The notes below the pieces were generated by a model that saw nothing but the letters and a program-made list of their open reading frames with translations, did no database searches and was not told where the DNA came from. The translations under genes were made by a program, and so were the position numbers. From Prosopocoilus inquinatus (taxonomy: Eukaryota > Arthropoda > Insecta > Coleoptera > Lucanidae), in the NCBI GenBank assembly GCA_036172665.1, contig CM069875.1, forward strand, positions 12,170,001 to 12,234,000: a stretch of DNA of 64,000 nt. Reading direction: 5' to 3'. The number at the start of each line of letters is the position of its first letter. Within the stretch, counting starts at the first letter, position 1. Below, one piece after another: positions 9,101 through 20,640 of the stretch.

Positions 9101-11141
9101 AAAATCTGTCTGTTTCTTCTTTCAAGGGAATTGCCTTGTAAACCATTGGCAAAATAGTAGCGTTATCCTTAACATAAACTAAGTAGGCCGTTCCATTAAA
9201 AAAAATTAGATTCCGAATGTTTTGTAAGTATCGATCGCTCGGTATAATGCAAAAAGATACCTTAATTTTGTTAACGCTTTCACAAAGACCAAGGTCCTAA
9301 AAATATTGTGTTAGATTTTTGTTTATCTGTGTTATCTCAGTAATCAGAAGTTCATATTCAAACTGATTACATTTTTGAAATTTTTTCTCTTGAAAAAAAT
9401 TATTTTACGAAAGTAGTTCAATAAAATCAATATATCTTTGTACCGTTGTAATCAGCTCGGTGCGGCGCATCCAAATATCCAAAAATATAAAGGGTGTTCC
9501 ATTAAAAAAAAATAGTTTCTACGAAACGCTTTTTTCTGATATGAGATATAAAGGGTGTGCCATTAAAAAAAATTAGTTTCTACGAACCGCTTTTTTCTGA
9601 TCACTCTCTATAGTTAAAAATAATTTTACAATATGCTGCGTGTTGTATAGAATAAAATTCTTTATCGACTTTTTTCCTAATTTTTTTCCCATAGGCGTCA
9701 CAGAAGAAATACGTATCGTTGGGCCACTTTCTCACTGACATTTGTTAAACGTAACCCTCAAATTGTTCATATTCAGTTTTTACATTAAATATTCTATTCG
9801 GCAATCTGTTCTTTACGGAACTAAACAAGCTTTTGCTAATTATAATTTTCATATTAAACTTCAGTCACCATGGTATACATTATTTGGTAATATTGCATTT
9901 TTAATTATATAAAATTGAGGTTATTTTCTGCGCGAAGGGATAATAATAATACACAAGAGTGTATGGGCTAAGTCATACCTTTGTTAATGGTTGTCATTTC
10001 AAAGCATGCTCGACTATACATACGTTAGTACTTTAACTGACAATACCGGCCAATATGATTTTACTCGAAATTTCCGGATTTTGCCATATTTTATGAAAAT
10101 CGAAACAGAATTTTCAATTTTTCTCACATATATCAAAAGGAATATATCATTTCCGATAATATTTATGGGGTTTTATGACAAGCAAGAACTTTTATAAAGA
10201 ATAACTTTTTTCGAAAACTCAAAAATAACGAAGTTTTTGACTTGTGAACCCAATCCGTGGACACTGTATTACTTCTAATGGGAGAATTGTATCTCTAATC
10301 TGTATCATTTTTTGAAATTGTTATATTCCGAGTAATCTTAATTCTTGGACATTAACCGGAATTAAAATAAGAATTTGAGTTTTCACTTTTTATTTCTACC
10401 TTTTGGTTTTCTCCATGTTAACAGTCAGTCGTTCGTTCACGCCTTAATAAAAACAAAAAATAAATCTGTTTGGCGATTATCTGTAAATTTTATGTTTATT
10501 TCTAATTTGCTTCAATTTTGCTTAAACAGCAACAGCAAGAGCGTGAAAGAGAACGTCGCGAGAAAGAAAGAAGAGAATTGGAAAGAAGAGAAATCGAGCG
10601 CGAACGAGAACGTCTTCTCCACCAGCAGAGATTAGCCGAGAGTACAAAGCAGATGGCACCAGTAATCAGAGACAGGTCCCCTCTGCGAAATGGAATCGTC
10701 GATCCTTCCGAAATTCGAATTAAAGAGGAACCCAGAACCAAAGAAGAAGAATCTGTCCTGCTAGCTAGGACCGATCCGAGATACCACCCTTATTTAAGGC
10801 CCCCTCCTCACAATATGCAACCACCGGCAGTGTTGGATCGTTCGAGAGTTCTGCCAACGTCTCTTACACATCATTATCCACCCCCAGCAAGTCACTGGCC
10901 ACCTGCGGACGCATTCTATAGGTACGATGCATTGCGCTACAACCCGTTGATGGATGCCATGCGGGTGGAAGAGGAACGTGCTAAAATGTTCGGTTATCCG
11001 CCTCATCCGACACAGTTACGCACTAAAGACCCTGGACTCATGCACTTGCGAACAGGACCGGGTCCGGGCCCGCCGCCTCCTCCGCATAAACTCTGCGCGA
11101 CTCCTCCCACCGATTTGCACAAAAAAGAAGAGCCCCGATAG
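5556..11141 (+). CDS. Gug: Atrophin/Grunge transcriptional corepressor, 3' exons to stop (5'-partial)
   Basis: Atrophins are nuclear corepressors that bridge transcription factors to histone-modifying enzymes. The exons in the window encode about 824 residues in phase: 5556-6139, 6197(or 6194)-6665, 6717-6881, 7003-7038, 7160-7412, 7472-7827 and 10530-11141. All junctions are GT-AG. Recognition rests on family hallmarks in the right order: a Pro/Ser/Thr-rich stretch, ELDNRFLATQDR, a His-rich block after YLRTEMHQHQ, FKDIPKLGAVESPFYR, GKWNAMHVRVAWEIYHHQ, an Arg/Glu-repeat coiled coil split across the last intron, and DALRYNPLMDAMRVEEERAK near the C-terminus. The stop is TAG at 11139. The N-terminal BAH, ELM2 and SANT regions expected for insect Grunge are not in the window. 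The paralogue is unambiguous at family level; the symbol is by homology to Drosophila. Confidence 0.92.
6197..6881 (+). CDS. Gug: Gug exon pair with an in-frame 51-nt intron
   Basis: The 3' splice site is a tandem TAGCAG, so the exon can begin at 6194 or 6197 and both keep frame (one extra Ser). It encodes the ELDNRFLATQDR block and a His-rich segment (about 6569-6630). At 6666-6716 a 51-nt segment starts GTAAAG and ends TTTCAG. Removing it joins FPSPL directly to FKDIPKLG, the contiguous form I expect for Atrophins. Left in, it adds 17 residues without a stop. The exon ends CCTAAG|GTAAGT at 6881, phase 0. Confidence 0.85.
7003..7038 (+). CDS. Gug: Gug 36-nt microexon
   Basis: CTTTGTCCACAG precedes 7003 and ACG|GTAGGT follows 7038. 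It encodes exactly 12 residues (TIASDPTKPKST), phase 0 on both sides. It bridges FQPK from the previous exon to KTGKWNAMHV in the next. Lys/Pro-rich sequence at this place fits the Atrophin family, but the microexon could be skipped without a frameshift. Confidence 0.75.
7160..7412 (+). CDS. Gug: Gug exon: conserved Atrophin core block
   Basis: The acceptor is TTTTACAG at 7152-7159; the exon ends one base into a Gly codon at 7412 (G|GTAGTGAG). It encodes GKWNAMHVRVAWEIYHHQ, the most diagnostic Atrophin sequence in the window, then LGSHRPPTYDQPHH and SPASHI. The 59-nt intron 7413-7471 restores the Gly codon with GA at 7472. Confidence 0.9.
7472..7827 (+). CDS. Gug: Gug exon: first half of Arg/Glu-rich coiled coil
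   Basis: The acceptor is AATTTCAG at 7464-7471; the donor is CAACAG|GTAAAA. It encodes TTISPFTRYGAGF, the block ELSLGALHDPWRTLQR, a Pro-rich linker and PDPILEQRE, then an almost uninterrupted Arg/Glu alternation (about 7707-7827) expected to form a charged helix. Open frames on the other strand here are shadows of the biased codons. Confidence 0.9.
7996..8098 (+). repeat. Partial copy of foldback B arm
   Basis: GAACGTTTAG, GTGGAACAATTCA, AAATCATCTGC and AAACCTATTTTCATTAG match the corresponding run at 8136-8225 inside the foldback that follows. The two form a short direct repeat, as if the element landed beside an older truncated copy or was partly duplicated. Confidence 0.65.
8092..8849. 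mobile_element. Foldback element B, about 0.76 kb
   Basis: Arms 8092-8408 and 8540-8849 are imperfect reverse complements with a loop of about 130 bp. Outer ends read ATTTTTCTGTTGTGAACCCG and the complementary CGGGTTCACAACAGAAAAAT. Both arms contain TGACGTCAT. No coding sequence is present. The insertion lies in the final intron of Gug and, if transcribed with it, would form a long RNA hairpin. Confidence 0.75.
9180..9727 (+). repeat. Single arm of foldback family D
   Basis: It matches the right arm of the element at 29402-30762 in the same orientation: AGTAGGCCGTTC, ATCGATCGCTCGGTA, TCAATATATCTTT and the end CACAGAAGAAATACGTATCGT then TGGGCCA. The complementary left arm is missing, so it is a half element. 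It also contains a short internal duplication around 9485-9600. Confidence 0.65.
10530..11141 (+). CDS. Gug: Gug terminal exon: end of coiled coil and C-terminal domain
   Basis: The acceptor is CTTAAACAG ending at 10529, phase 0. It continues the Arg/Glu helix, then encodes IRDRSPLRNGI, ARTDPRYHPYLRPPPHNMQPP, HWPPADAFYRYDALRYNPL and MRVEEERAKMFGYPPHP, ending at TAG (11139-11141). This is the conserved Atrophin C-terminus implicated in nuclear-receptor and repressor binding in the family. Confidence 0.93.
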   Translation, partial: QQQERERERREKERRELERREIERERERLLHQQRLAESTKQMAPVIRDRSPLRNGIVDPSEIRIKEEPRTKEEESVLLARTDPRYHPYLRPPPHNMQPPAVLDRSRVLPTSLTHHYPPPASHWPPADAFYRYDALRYNPLMDAMRVEEERAKMFGYPPHPTQLRTKDPGLMHLRTGPGPGPPPPPHKLCATPPTDLHKKEEPR

Positions 11142-11730
11142 CGACCGAAAATGTAATCGGCCATTTTACTTGATCTCATAATCAAAAAAGAAAAAAAAAC
11201 TGATGGGGCGCTCGTTCCTAGAAATATTTTTGCAGTCGTTTTGTATATGTATGTGTAGAATCAATCTCATTTCGCAGTGTGTGGCAGGTTCTAACGAGTA
11301 CGGCAGCCTTCGAAACTGCGCGCGCGCGCATTGTTGCCGTCTTGTGCTTGTGTACATACATTACAGCTTAATCTTTCGATGATTTTTCTAAGAAGAAAAT
11401 CGAAGGCTATTTTTACTATTTATTACGACCTTCTAAGTTTCGGTTCTGCCGCAACTTTTTTAAGACTGCTGGATAATTTTATTCGTGTTTTTATATAGCG
11501 CTCATTTTATTTATACTATTATCTTATAGATTAATTATAATATTGGTAATGTTTAGAACTTATTTATTTATTATTTGGATTCGAGAGACGCATCGTTACC
11601 ACTAAAATTTTACAATTTTATTGCAAATTAATTTGATGTATAGTATAGTAAGTGCATACAATGTGTTTTAGATTTTAATCACATTGAATTTCAGTTACTA
11701 GAACAAAAATAAACCGCAGAACTCTAACTG
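11142..11730 (+). other. Gug: Probable Gug 3' UTR
   Basis: AT-rich non-coding sequence follows the stop, with a (GC)n run (CGCGCGCGCG, about 11319) and an AATAAA at 11708-11713 as the first well-placed polyadenylation signal. Another AATAAA at about 11957 could extend it. The end is inferred from the signal only. Confidence 0.45.
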
Positions 11731-14700
11731 TGAACAATTCGTTGGTTCTGTGCAGAAGTTAACTCACTTCTGATCAATGTAAATTTTATTTATATTCAGG
11801 TAGAAGAAAGCAAAGTAAAAGCATTCACAACTTATTAAACGTTAAGTTCCCTTACTTAAAGATATCTCTGTAAATATATCTTTCAAGTTCAAATTGTACA
11901 AGAAAACACTCGCTTTGGACCAAAATAATTTATTCATTAATGAGTTTGAGTTTCCAATAAAACTTTATCCTCTACGGAACAAATTTCTCTCAACTTTAGA
12001 CTCAATTTTTTTAAGGAAAAGTTAACGTTTTATGAGACTAACTCAGTTTCTTATTATCTAATTATATCTTACCTCAAGTGGCCTTTAAGTTTTTGAGTTT
12101 TATTTATTATACAGCCCTCCCGAGTCGTATCTGCATTTTAATAGTTTTGAAACTTTTAAAATATGGAGATTCGTCAACCAAATGAAGCTAAACATGTGCA
12201 AAACTTTATATGTAGTAAAAATCAGGAGTCAAGAGTAATACGTCATTGATGACGAAAACTTGTAACATCTTAAAATATTTGAGAAATCTGTAAAATGCCG
12301 TCAGCAAATGAGAATTAAGTTGGCAATATTTCACCATGTTGTCAAGTGAAAAAGAACTTTTACCGTTTTTCACTACATGACGTTTCATTTAAATTTGTGT
12401 TTGGCGGCACTACCATTGTCATGTCAATGCACATTCAGACCTTGATAATAACTGTGGTAATAACTTCTCATATTCTTCATGAACATAAGGGGAGATGCCT
12501 TATGCTTGGATTCAATCAGTTGAACCAACGAGATTTACGTTGATTTATTGATTTGCGCTTTAAAATGTTTTAACAAGTTTAATAGTGTTTTCTAGTATAA
12601 TACGAACAATATGAGACCGTAGAAGTCTTAAATTAAAATACCTGTCAAGTCTGGTAACGGTTTTTTTGTATTCTGCTAATTACTAGTCTCCATGGGCATG
12701 TTCTGTGATAAAAACTATTAAATACGCTTACCCCATCTTTTACGGAGCAATTTTATTTACTTTTTCTTTATAAACATCGATAAAAATAATAAAATATCAC
12801 ATGTCGAGAAATGTCACTCATTTATCGTCATATGTTAATTTCTGCCTGACGGCCTGGTGTATGTCAAGATGACAATGACACTGCTCGTGGCAACATCTAC
12901 CTACTCTGAGGTCATTACTAGCTGTGACGTATTACGCTTGCTTCGTGACGGGGTCTATAGTGCCTATTAATTACGACACGTCGATTTCGATAGAAAATGT
13001 AGATACGACCTTCTTGCCCTTAGGAGGGCGGTATAATTTTATTGTCATTTTTATACTCTATTGAAACTTTTTATATTATAGCACCGTTACCAGTGTTCGA
13101 ATTTTGGTGCTTCCTAACTATATGAAAATGTATATTTCTGGACAAAAGCCTGGATCTATGGAAATACCTTGGGGAGAGTTTTATGGATTGATAAGAAATT
13201 ATAGAAAGTCAGAAAATTTAAATAGAACATCAATCAATCCTATTAATATTTGCAAATATTGAAGAAATTCGCCTTGGGAAATACAGTGATACCAGGTTTG
13301 CTGCCTTTATGATTAGTAGAATTAATAATACTCAGTAACAAACACATAATCAAATATCTGAAATAGTTACATAAAACCTGCTAAATTAAATGTTCAAGTT
13401 ACAACTTGTATCACGCTTTTAATGAAATGAACATTGGAGACGTCTTCGGTAATTTTTCCAATGCTAGTGCAATAACTTCACTCACAATTTTATTTATAGG
13501 CTGTATGGAGACTCATACTTTTTGACAAATGGCTCACATATCCACTCGAATTAAATCGTTCTAAGTTTTATGCACTGTTACGCATGATGATGTAGCCATC
13601 TGGGTGTAAAATGTTGAATGATTGACTCATTTCTTCGTGCGAACGAATGCCATCACCAAAACCTAATAGTAGTACACTCTCTTTTAGTTGATTTTATCAC
13701 TTTGTAAATATATCTCAAAGACTAGCTAATCATAAAGAAGGGTGAACACTTTATGTACGTATTGGTGGATTTTTTAAGACGTTATTCGATATCCGCAGAA
13801 ATAAATAGGATGTTTTATTTAACTTTTCTGATTTCCTATCATTACCCGCTAAACCAGAAGTCAGATTTTTTTCTTCTCAACTTCTACGCGCGGTGCCTGT
13901 TTATATTACTGTTGAAAATTTCTTTCCTATTCGTAAAACCCTCTCTCTCTTAAGATATTTCTATAGATTAAGACTTTTACCCAAGACTATACATAGCGAA
14001 AAGTTAGTACGAAAGTACAGTAAAAAGAAATGAATGTGAACTTATTGAAGCTATAAAAGAGTTCCGTGTATTTTTCAGGGCCGCGGAGTTTGTACCTCAA
14101 ACCTTCGACTCCGACTCCCATCTGATTCCAACCGGGATTCCGATTCCGATTCGCAGTCTGACTATAAACCAATACAGAAAATTCACGTTGTTTCACCGGT
14201 ACGCATTTTTATTTAAAAAATACTTGCATTAAAGAAATGGGTTAAGAATAGGGTTTCTGTCTCGGGAATTCACGGGAACGATTTTCCGGGAAATTTGCTG
14301 CTTTTGTCATTCTCGATCCCGGAAAATAACAGTCGGGAAATCCCGATTTGTCGGAAATGAAAATTTGTCGTGCAGCTGTTTGGGCTTGGCATTACCTGGA
14401 GATGTATGTAATATATGAGGAGGTATTCAAAAGAAATGAAACTGATGTTGTAGGGAAGGGCTGAATTCTTGTGGTTGAATAAAATACCGTACTATATTAC
14501 GCTTACAATAAATACGATGTACAATAAGTAAGGAAGGCAAGAGTATAGTTTGATGTAATTCAACTAGTCGCAGTTTCACAATTTCGCACTTCACAAAGGA
14601 AAGCGGCAGCCAATAACGTACTGTTTTCTTAAAAGTGTTCCGTAAAGTTCTAGCGGGCCCTAGCAAAAGATAGATCAAAGATGAATACTGTTAATTGTAA

Positions 14701-14831
14701 TTTTCTAGATTTTGTTATATGATTGGCTAATAACTTTAAGGGATATCTCATTTCCATCTCATGACGGAATATAAATTAGTCGACGTGAACCCTAAAATTT
14801 GTATAAAGGAGATGTTTACTACACTACTTAG
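11731..14831. other. Gene-free stretch with low-complexity motifs
   Basis: No supported gene. Two small features stand out: GATTCCGATTCCGATTC at about 14132-14152, and a cluster of CGGGAAAT/TCCCG-type motifs at about 14260-14350 that pair with each other in both orientations. Neither resembles a coding sequence. Confidence 0.4.
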
Positions 14832-15466
14832 TTAAGGCTAGTCTGACCCACCTAAAAAAAATGCTTTTCCTTTTTTTCGGTATTAAACTAAACTTTTTGT
14901 TAATGTGTAATGCAGCAAAATGCGCACCTTTTAAATCTGTAGGGGGCTTAACTAATTTCACGAGCGAAAAAAATTATACCCCGCAGTATTTTTTAAAAAC
15001 TTAATTTTTTAATTTCTATTTTCCTATTTTCGAAGTCTAAGTAAACAGCAAATTAAAAGAAATTTATCACAGTAGTAAATGATACATATAGAAGGGGCCA
15101 AACTAATATTAATGCATATAAATTATTTAAATGTCGTTGTTAATGTTAATACTCGTATATTTCGAAATTTAACAATTATTAGACCAAGAAAATACGCCCA
15201 CTTAAATGTCATAATGTACTTAAAACAATGTACTAATACTAAATTGTCATTTAGTTCAAGAGAGTTGCCGCTAGAGGCGCAAGTTGTAAACAGATCGTTG
15301 CCAGATGCAAAATTTCCCTTTCCAGCGATAAATTATACTGCTTTCTATAAGTAAGAATTTCCCAGACTAAACAAAAATTCCTAAACTTGGCAACGTGGGT
15401 GTACTTCTGGTAGTGTGCATATTAGACGCAAATTTCATAGTGCAGGCAGGGTTCGACTAGCCTTAA
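14832..15466. mobile_element. TTAA-flanked MITE (piggyBac-like), 627 bp
   Basis: A perfect 8-bp terminal inverted repeat, GGCTAGTC (14836-14843) and GACTAGCC (15455-15462), is flanked on both sides by TTAA (14832-14835 and 15463-15466). TTAA duplication is the hallmark of piggyBac-type transposition. There is no transposase; the 91-codon open frame inside (15079-15354) has no recognisable motif. The TIR is not a canonical piggyBac terminus, so the superfamily call rests on the TTAA alone. Confidence 0.6.
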
Positions 15467-16030
15467 TGTATATGATTATTAAACTTACTTCTAGTTCACC
15501 TGGTTGAGAGTAGTAGAAGAAAGGTTACAAGATATTTAAACAATTTTTTTTATTGTATTTTCTAACATTGTTTCAATTAATAATCTGATTGGGATATGCA
15601 CCAAAATAACAAGGTTTCTAATGTTGAAAATGATTTAAAATTAATTCTATGGCATATCAAAATAATTTATTATTCAAACGACGGATTAGTAATTCCTGGT
15701 TTAATCCTGAACTATCAGTTCTTCCAATGCCACAGTGATAGGGCTACTTTTATGTGTAGTAATTTTAGCATTTTTAAGCCTACTTTCTTTTCTAGAAATA
15801 ACAGTTGAGGAATACTAAAAATGGAGTGAAATGAAAAGGAAGCACATTTCACCTAAACTCAAAAAATATATTATTTCAATCAGTTGTGGGAAAATGTATA
15901 ACATATAAAATGCTCACGAATGAACGTTTTAACATTTGACCACACTTCAACGACACGAAAATGGCGCAATATTCGCTTTGCTCCACTGCATTTTGACGAG
16001 TGCCCGCGACATACCCGCATGTATTCGTTA
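15467..16030. other. No recognisable feature
   Basis: AT-rich sequence with short random open frames. I see no gene, RNA or clear repeat. Confidence 0.4.
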
Positions 16031-16470
16031 CTCTAGACATCGGTACTCGTTACAAAGTATTCGTTACTCGTTGCTTTCGTTACTGTAATACAATTAAATA
16101 ATCAGATAACTGCATCAATATAATTTTCAACTTAAAGTCGTAATATCTAATATTACTTTTATAATAATTTTGTTTATTAAAAAATATTCGAAATACAATT
16201 ACTACTTCCTAAAAATGCATAAATAAGACGGGGACGGTACGTACGGGTATAAACAATTGATAAATAATCTATTAAAAACGTAAACGACTTGTAACTGAAA
16301 TTACCAAATTAATAATTGATCGGAAACGGTTTCGACACGAAAAAGTGCGATTTCGTGTCGAAACGTGAACAAAATCGTACGCTGTGGTTATACGAGTAAC
16401 GAAATGTTTTAACAAGTAACGAATCGGTACTCTCATGTTATACCCGTTACTCAGTAACGAATACACACGA
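16030..16470. repeat. Inverted repeat rich in GTAACGA motifs, with inner perfect hairpin
   Basis: ATCGGTACTCGTTAC...ATTCGTTACTCG (about 16038-16075) is repeated in reverse as CGAGTAACGAAA...AAGTAACGAATCGGTACTC (about 16394-16434). Inside is a perfect 14-bp hairpin, GTTTCGACACGAAA (16329-16342) with its complement (16351-16364) around an 8-nt loop. It is probably a non-autonomous DNA element; no target duplication was identified. Confidence 0.55.
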
Positions 16471-16699
16471 TTTGCAACAGCACTAATATTAATTATATGC
16501 AATTCACGCACATCGTGTCGTCACGACTGCAGTGGAGTCGATGCGAACAACGAAATGTCGACGACGAAGACACCGCATCAGCACGACGACGACTTGCCGT
16601 CAAGTATGTTCCATAAGATACATGAAATTTCGCGCACACCAGTGTCGTTGCTGGTGTCGTGTCGGCAAGTGTGAAAACACTCAATAACGCAAGGCGTTT

Positions 16700-17905
16700 G
16701 ATAGCATATCTGGTAAAAACCACTAAAAAGATAAACAGCGCAGCGGCGTAGATTTCTACGTCGCCGCTGTACGGTTTATGTGCGGGAGTCACTCTCGACA
16801 CTCGCGCTCATCGCATTAGAAGGAAGCGTCTGTTGTAAACCGCGTGTGTAACAGAATTGCCTTTATAGTTTCTTTCAAATCATTAATTATGAAAACATTA
16901 TACATTTTTTAATGTAACTTTTAAATAGACTGGCATGATACATTTAATTCATATCAATCATACCACCGTCACTGCAAAATGATCACCTGTGTATTTGGAA
17001 TGTTTTCGATTACAAAATAGTTTATTGTGTCACAAGGGCAGAAAATGAGCATGAGCACAACTGTTTTTCACCTAGCACTAAACCAAAAATATAACAAAGA
17101 TCTGTAATTTTTTAAAGAAATTTTAGTTGTAACCATGACTGAAATTTATGATGTTTAATGTGGCTTGATGAGCTTATTCACAGTATCTTTCGTATCGTTA
17201 TTTTGATTCTAAAGGCAATAAATAAAGAGAAGCGTTGCTAGTTTCATCTTTCGAATATTCGAATTCATATTGCCTTTTGCTTAACTAAAACCAAAGTTAA
17301 TATATGAGAAGTTGTCTCGTACGCTTGAATTTACATGCATAAAGCCCAATGCCTGCTCACGCTGGAGGGGGTGTATGTTCGGTCTCTCATGGCGTCAGAC
17401 TAGACTAAGGCGATTTTGATTGGTCGGGATTCAAGGCGCATGCACAGTCGGTGCCGTTACTATAGCAACGCAACTATTATGAGTTTAAATGGAGCTTGGC
17501 CGAATGAGGTAGACCTGAGACCCATACGAAAAATGTCGAATCCGTCCGATATTGCGTAAGGCAACATCCCATTTACTAACTTTGAACTAAAACAGCCGTT
17601 TAAAATTTTTGTAAACATCTTTCCAGGCCGTCTTGATTTTTTAAACGTTAATATATTGATATTTTAAACTTAATGATGTCACGAACGGCTCTTCCAAACA
17701 TCCGCAAATTATATATTTTTGAAATCAGGAAACGATAACAAACAAATTTTCCAATTTTAGCAAACAATATTCAGGCTGTTCTATTAAAAAAATGTTTCAT
17801 ATGATAACTCTAAAAGATGAAAGACGTAAAGTCCTATAACTTTTATAATTAAAGGTTTTCTCTACTTCTTAAAATAAAGTCTCTAGGTAGGGTGCAAAAT
17901 ATTTA
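16700..17905 (+). repeat. Dispersed repeat R1, copy 2
   Basis: It is collinear with 125-400 and 3690-4490 (see copy 1). About 16745-16770 holds a CG-rich short hairpin, CAGCGGCGTAGA / TCTACGTCGCCGCTG. The intervening part (about 16980-17570) contains no gene. The copy abuts the foldback that starts at 17915. Confidence 0.55.
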
Positions 17906-17914
17906 CAAAGAAAT

Positions 17915-19146
17915 CTGTACAGGGTGGATTAACTTCGATGTCTCTTATGGGCATCTACGTAACTATAAGAGATAGAAAAAAACTAGTGGCCAAGTCCCGA
18001 TCTCTTTCTTTCTTTATAGGCAAAAATTGTCATTTTCAACTTTTCGTATTTCGGTCATATCTCGTTTATTTCTAGAGATATTAAAAAACTGCTTGAACTT
18101 ATTAGGACATTTTTTGGAATACAATTCAATGGTGTAGTTGATTTTTTAATATTTCTTAAGTTTTCGAGATATAACATAAAGTTATATTTTTTAAATAGAA
18201 ATCATAGTAGGCAATAGGCATAGCCTTACTATCAGTTAATAGCTTCGTTAGGAAGAAATATTGAACGTTCGTGCAATTTTCAGTGTCTGTTTAAAGACTG
18301 AAAACAATTTTTATACAATTTTCATCGGAAAAGAAACTCTTGTCCCATGAAATATGTTAGTGAAAATAGTTTTTAAACTTTAAAGTGGGCACTGTGAAAT
18401 CGCAAGTACACTCTATGTGTCGCTATCATTTCATAGCTTCGATAGGAGTGAAAAAATGTAAATAAACAAGTTGTCAAGAGAAACGAAAAGGTGACATGAT
18501 TTTAAACTTGAATGCGAGTTGTCCGGAGAAACATAAAGGTAGTAATAGCTAAACTAGAATTAAATAAAGTTTTTTTTTTGTTTCTCTCGAGTTGAGTTAA
18601 CAAACCCACAAATAGTAAAATATAAACAAAACCGAACACGTACCAAACTAGATTTACATGTATTCATATTTAATAAAAAGGAAAGCACGTCGACACTGTA
18701 TTGTTTGTGTACAGTTTTTCCTATTAATTATAAGAAGTAAACCCAACAAGGTATATATTTTTGGAAACAGAAAAAATTCTATTCAATGAAGGCATTGCCT
18801 ACTATGATTTCTATTTAAAAAAATATAACTTTATATTACAACTCGAAAATTTAAGCAAATATTAAAAAATCAACTACACCACTGAATTGTATTCCAAGCA
18901 ATGTCCTAAGAATGTTCAAACAGTTTTTAATATTTGTAGAAATAAACGAGATATGACCGAAAAACGAAAAGTCGAAAATGGCAATTTTTGCCTATAACTT
19001 GAAAACAAAAGAGGAAAGCCAATTTTTGTTTACGCTATGACTTAATCTCCAAAAAAGAGATCGAGATTTGGCCACTAGTTTTTTTATATCTCTTTTAGCT
19101 ACGGAGGTGTCCATAAGAGACATCGAAATTAATCCACCCTGTACAG
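17915..19146. mobile_element. Foldback element C, about 1.23 kb
   Basis: The arms 17915-18222 and 18790-19146 are reverse complements with about 570 bp between them. Outer ends are CTGTACAGGGTGGATTAA and the complementary TTAATCCACCCTGTACAG. The arms share CATATCTCGTTTATTTCTA and GAAATCATAGTAGGCAAT. A decayed single arm of the same family is at about 41210-41410. No transposase is present. Confidence 0.72.
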
Positions 19147-20490
19147 TCTTGGCTGGTTTAATGTTTTGCTTTTACAGCGGAGACGCGTTAAAGATTCGTA
19201 CTTTTTACGACTTCAGCATATTAGTAGTTCCTCGTACATTTAACAACCTAATTTCGCCGGGGTCAACTCATGAATCTGTTTGCCGTGTTAAGGTGGAAAT
19301 TAAAATGTTTCAGAAATCCATTTCCTACTTTAATGAGTAGTCAAACTAATCGGTCCATTATATTCGTTCATAAAAACCAGCCCTTAAGATAGTTTTGATA
19401 CAGTACGCCTAAAGTTATGGTTCTGGTGGAGGTGTTTGCGCTCTTATCCACTTTGTCTTCCATAGTGAAATTTATACAGTGGACCAAGAATTTATGGGCG
19501 AAAGATTGTGGTGTTACTGTTGAACATGTTTGAAATCTGTGTGCGCAATAACATACGATCTAAAATTATTTAGACATACGAGGTGATTCATAATAAGTGC
19601 CCGACCCGTTAGGGACGTATTTCCTAAGGTCAAGTAAGTCGCAAATTGCAAAAAAAAGACAAATCTATCAGAGACATTTCGAAAATTTGTGCTCCAAATG
19701 AAAACCGTTTGCATAGCACTGATGATTGTTAACATGTGATGCATAATGTGTTTTTAAAATCGGGTTAACTAACTGTTTAATTTTTAGAAATTGTGTCATT
19801 GTGTCAACAAAAGGTAAATGTTATGTGACGCAATTTTTTTGTGCCTAGTCACATGATTGATTAAAAGGCAGCCGTACACAAAGCGTTTTATGGAGAGCCA
19901 AATTTAATTTTTTTATCTATTAAAACTTCAGTTACTCCTGGGAACCTCTTCTTGACGAGGAATTTTTGTGCTCGTATTTGCAATATGCGAGTGCGAAAAG
20001 CGTATAAGTTGTTCTAGACCACTCGAAAATTTCGTTCGAAAATAAATAATAGCGCTCGCATATGTACATTCGATTGACGAGATTTGGCATGTCCGTGGGG
20101 AAAATCAATTATTGCAAAGCATTTTACGTTTTGAAATTAAATCTAACTGTGTTGAAATATCCATAAGATATCTCGCTTTCGTTAAAAGGCATTAAATATG
20201 TAAATACGATTTATTTTATAATAAGTATATATTATAAACGATTAAAAGTATTTTCGGAATGTAGGTGGGTATTTACTCATTAAAATTACGTAAATTAATT
20301 AGTTGTCAGTAATTATCATGCATCAATAGTCTTCTTCAAATTATTGGCTTACTTTAAGAAGAACCGTGCCAAAGAAGAAAATATAAAAACATCTAAAAAA
20401 AGCTGTATGTCTAATGGTAGCTAAATACCAATAACGAAATTTCAAGGTTACAATAATTTGTTAATTTAGAATTTTCTTAAGACCTTCAAT
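19147..20490. other. No recognisable gene
   Basis: AT-rich sequence with small random open frames only. I see no protein motif, RNA gene or clear repeat. Confidence 0.4.
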
Positions 20491-20640
20491 TAGGGTGGTC
20501 AGATTCGAAGCCGAAGAAAAGAGGACACGATGAAAAAGATTCTCATCAGTGCCCTACCTATGTTTACCGCATGTTATAATGTGGTAGTGATACTTATTTT
20601 GCATTATTATTTTAGAAATAGAGGACGTCTGGCCACCCTA
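20491..20640. mobile_element. Small MITE, 150 bp
   Basis: Terminal inverted repeat TAGGGTGGTCAGA on the left and TCTGGCCACCCTA on the right (one mismatch). There is no coding capacity and no clear target duplication. Confidence 0.5.

Larger units (their letters stand above)
7828..10529 (+). other. Last Gug intron (2.7 kb) loaded with foldback repeats
   Basis: The intron is bounded by GTAAAA and AACAG. It contains a truncated repeat (about 7996-8098), a complete foldback (8092-8849), a single arm of another foldback family (about 9180-9727) and a short remnant of the first family (GTGAACCCAATCCGTGGAC, about 10243). Short open frames here look random. It interrupts the coiled coil exactly between two codons. 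Confidence 0.8.
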
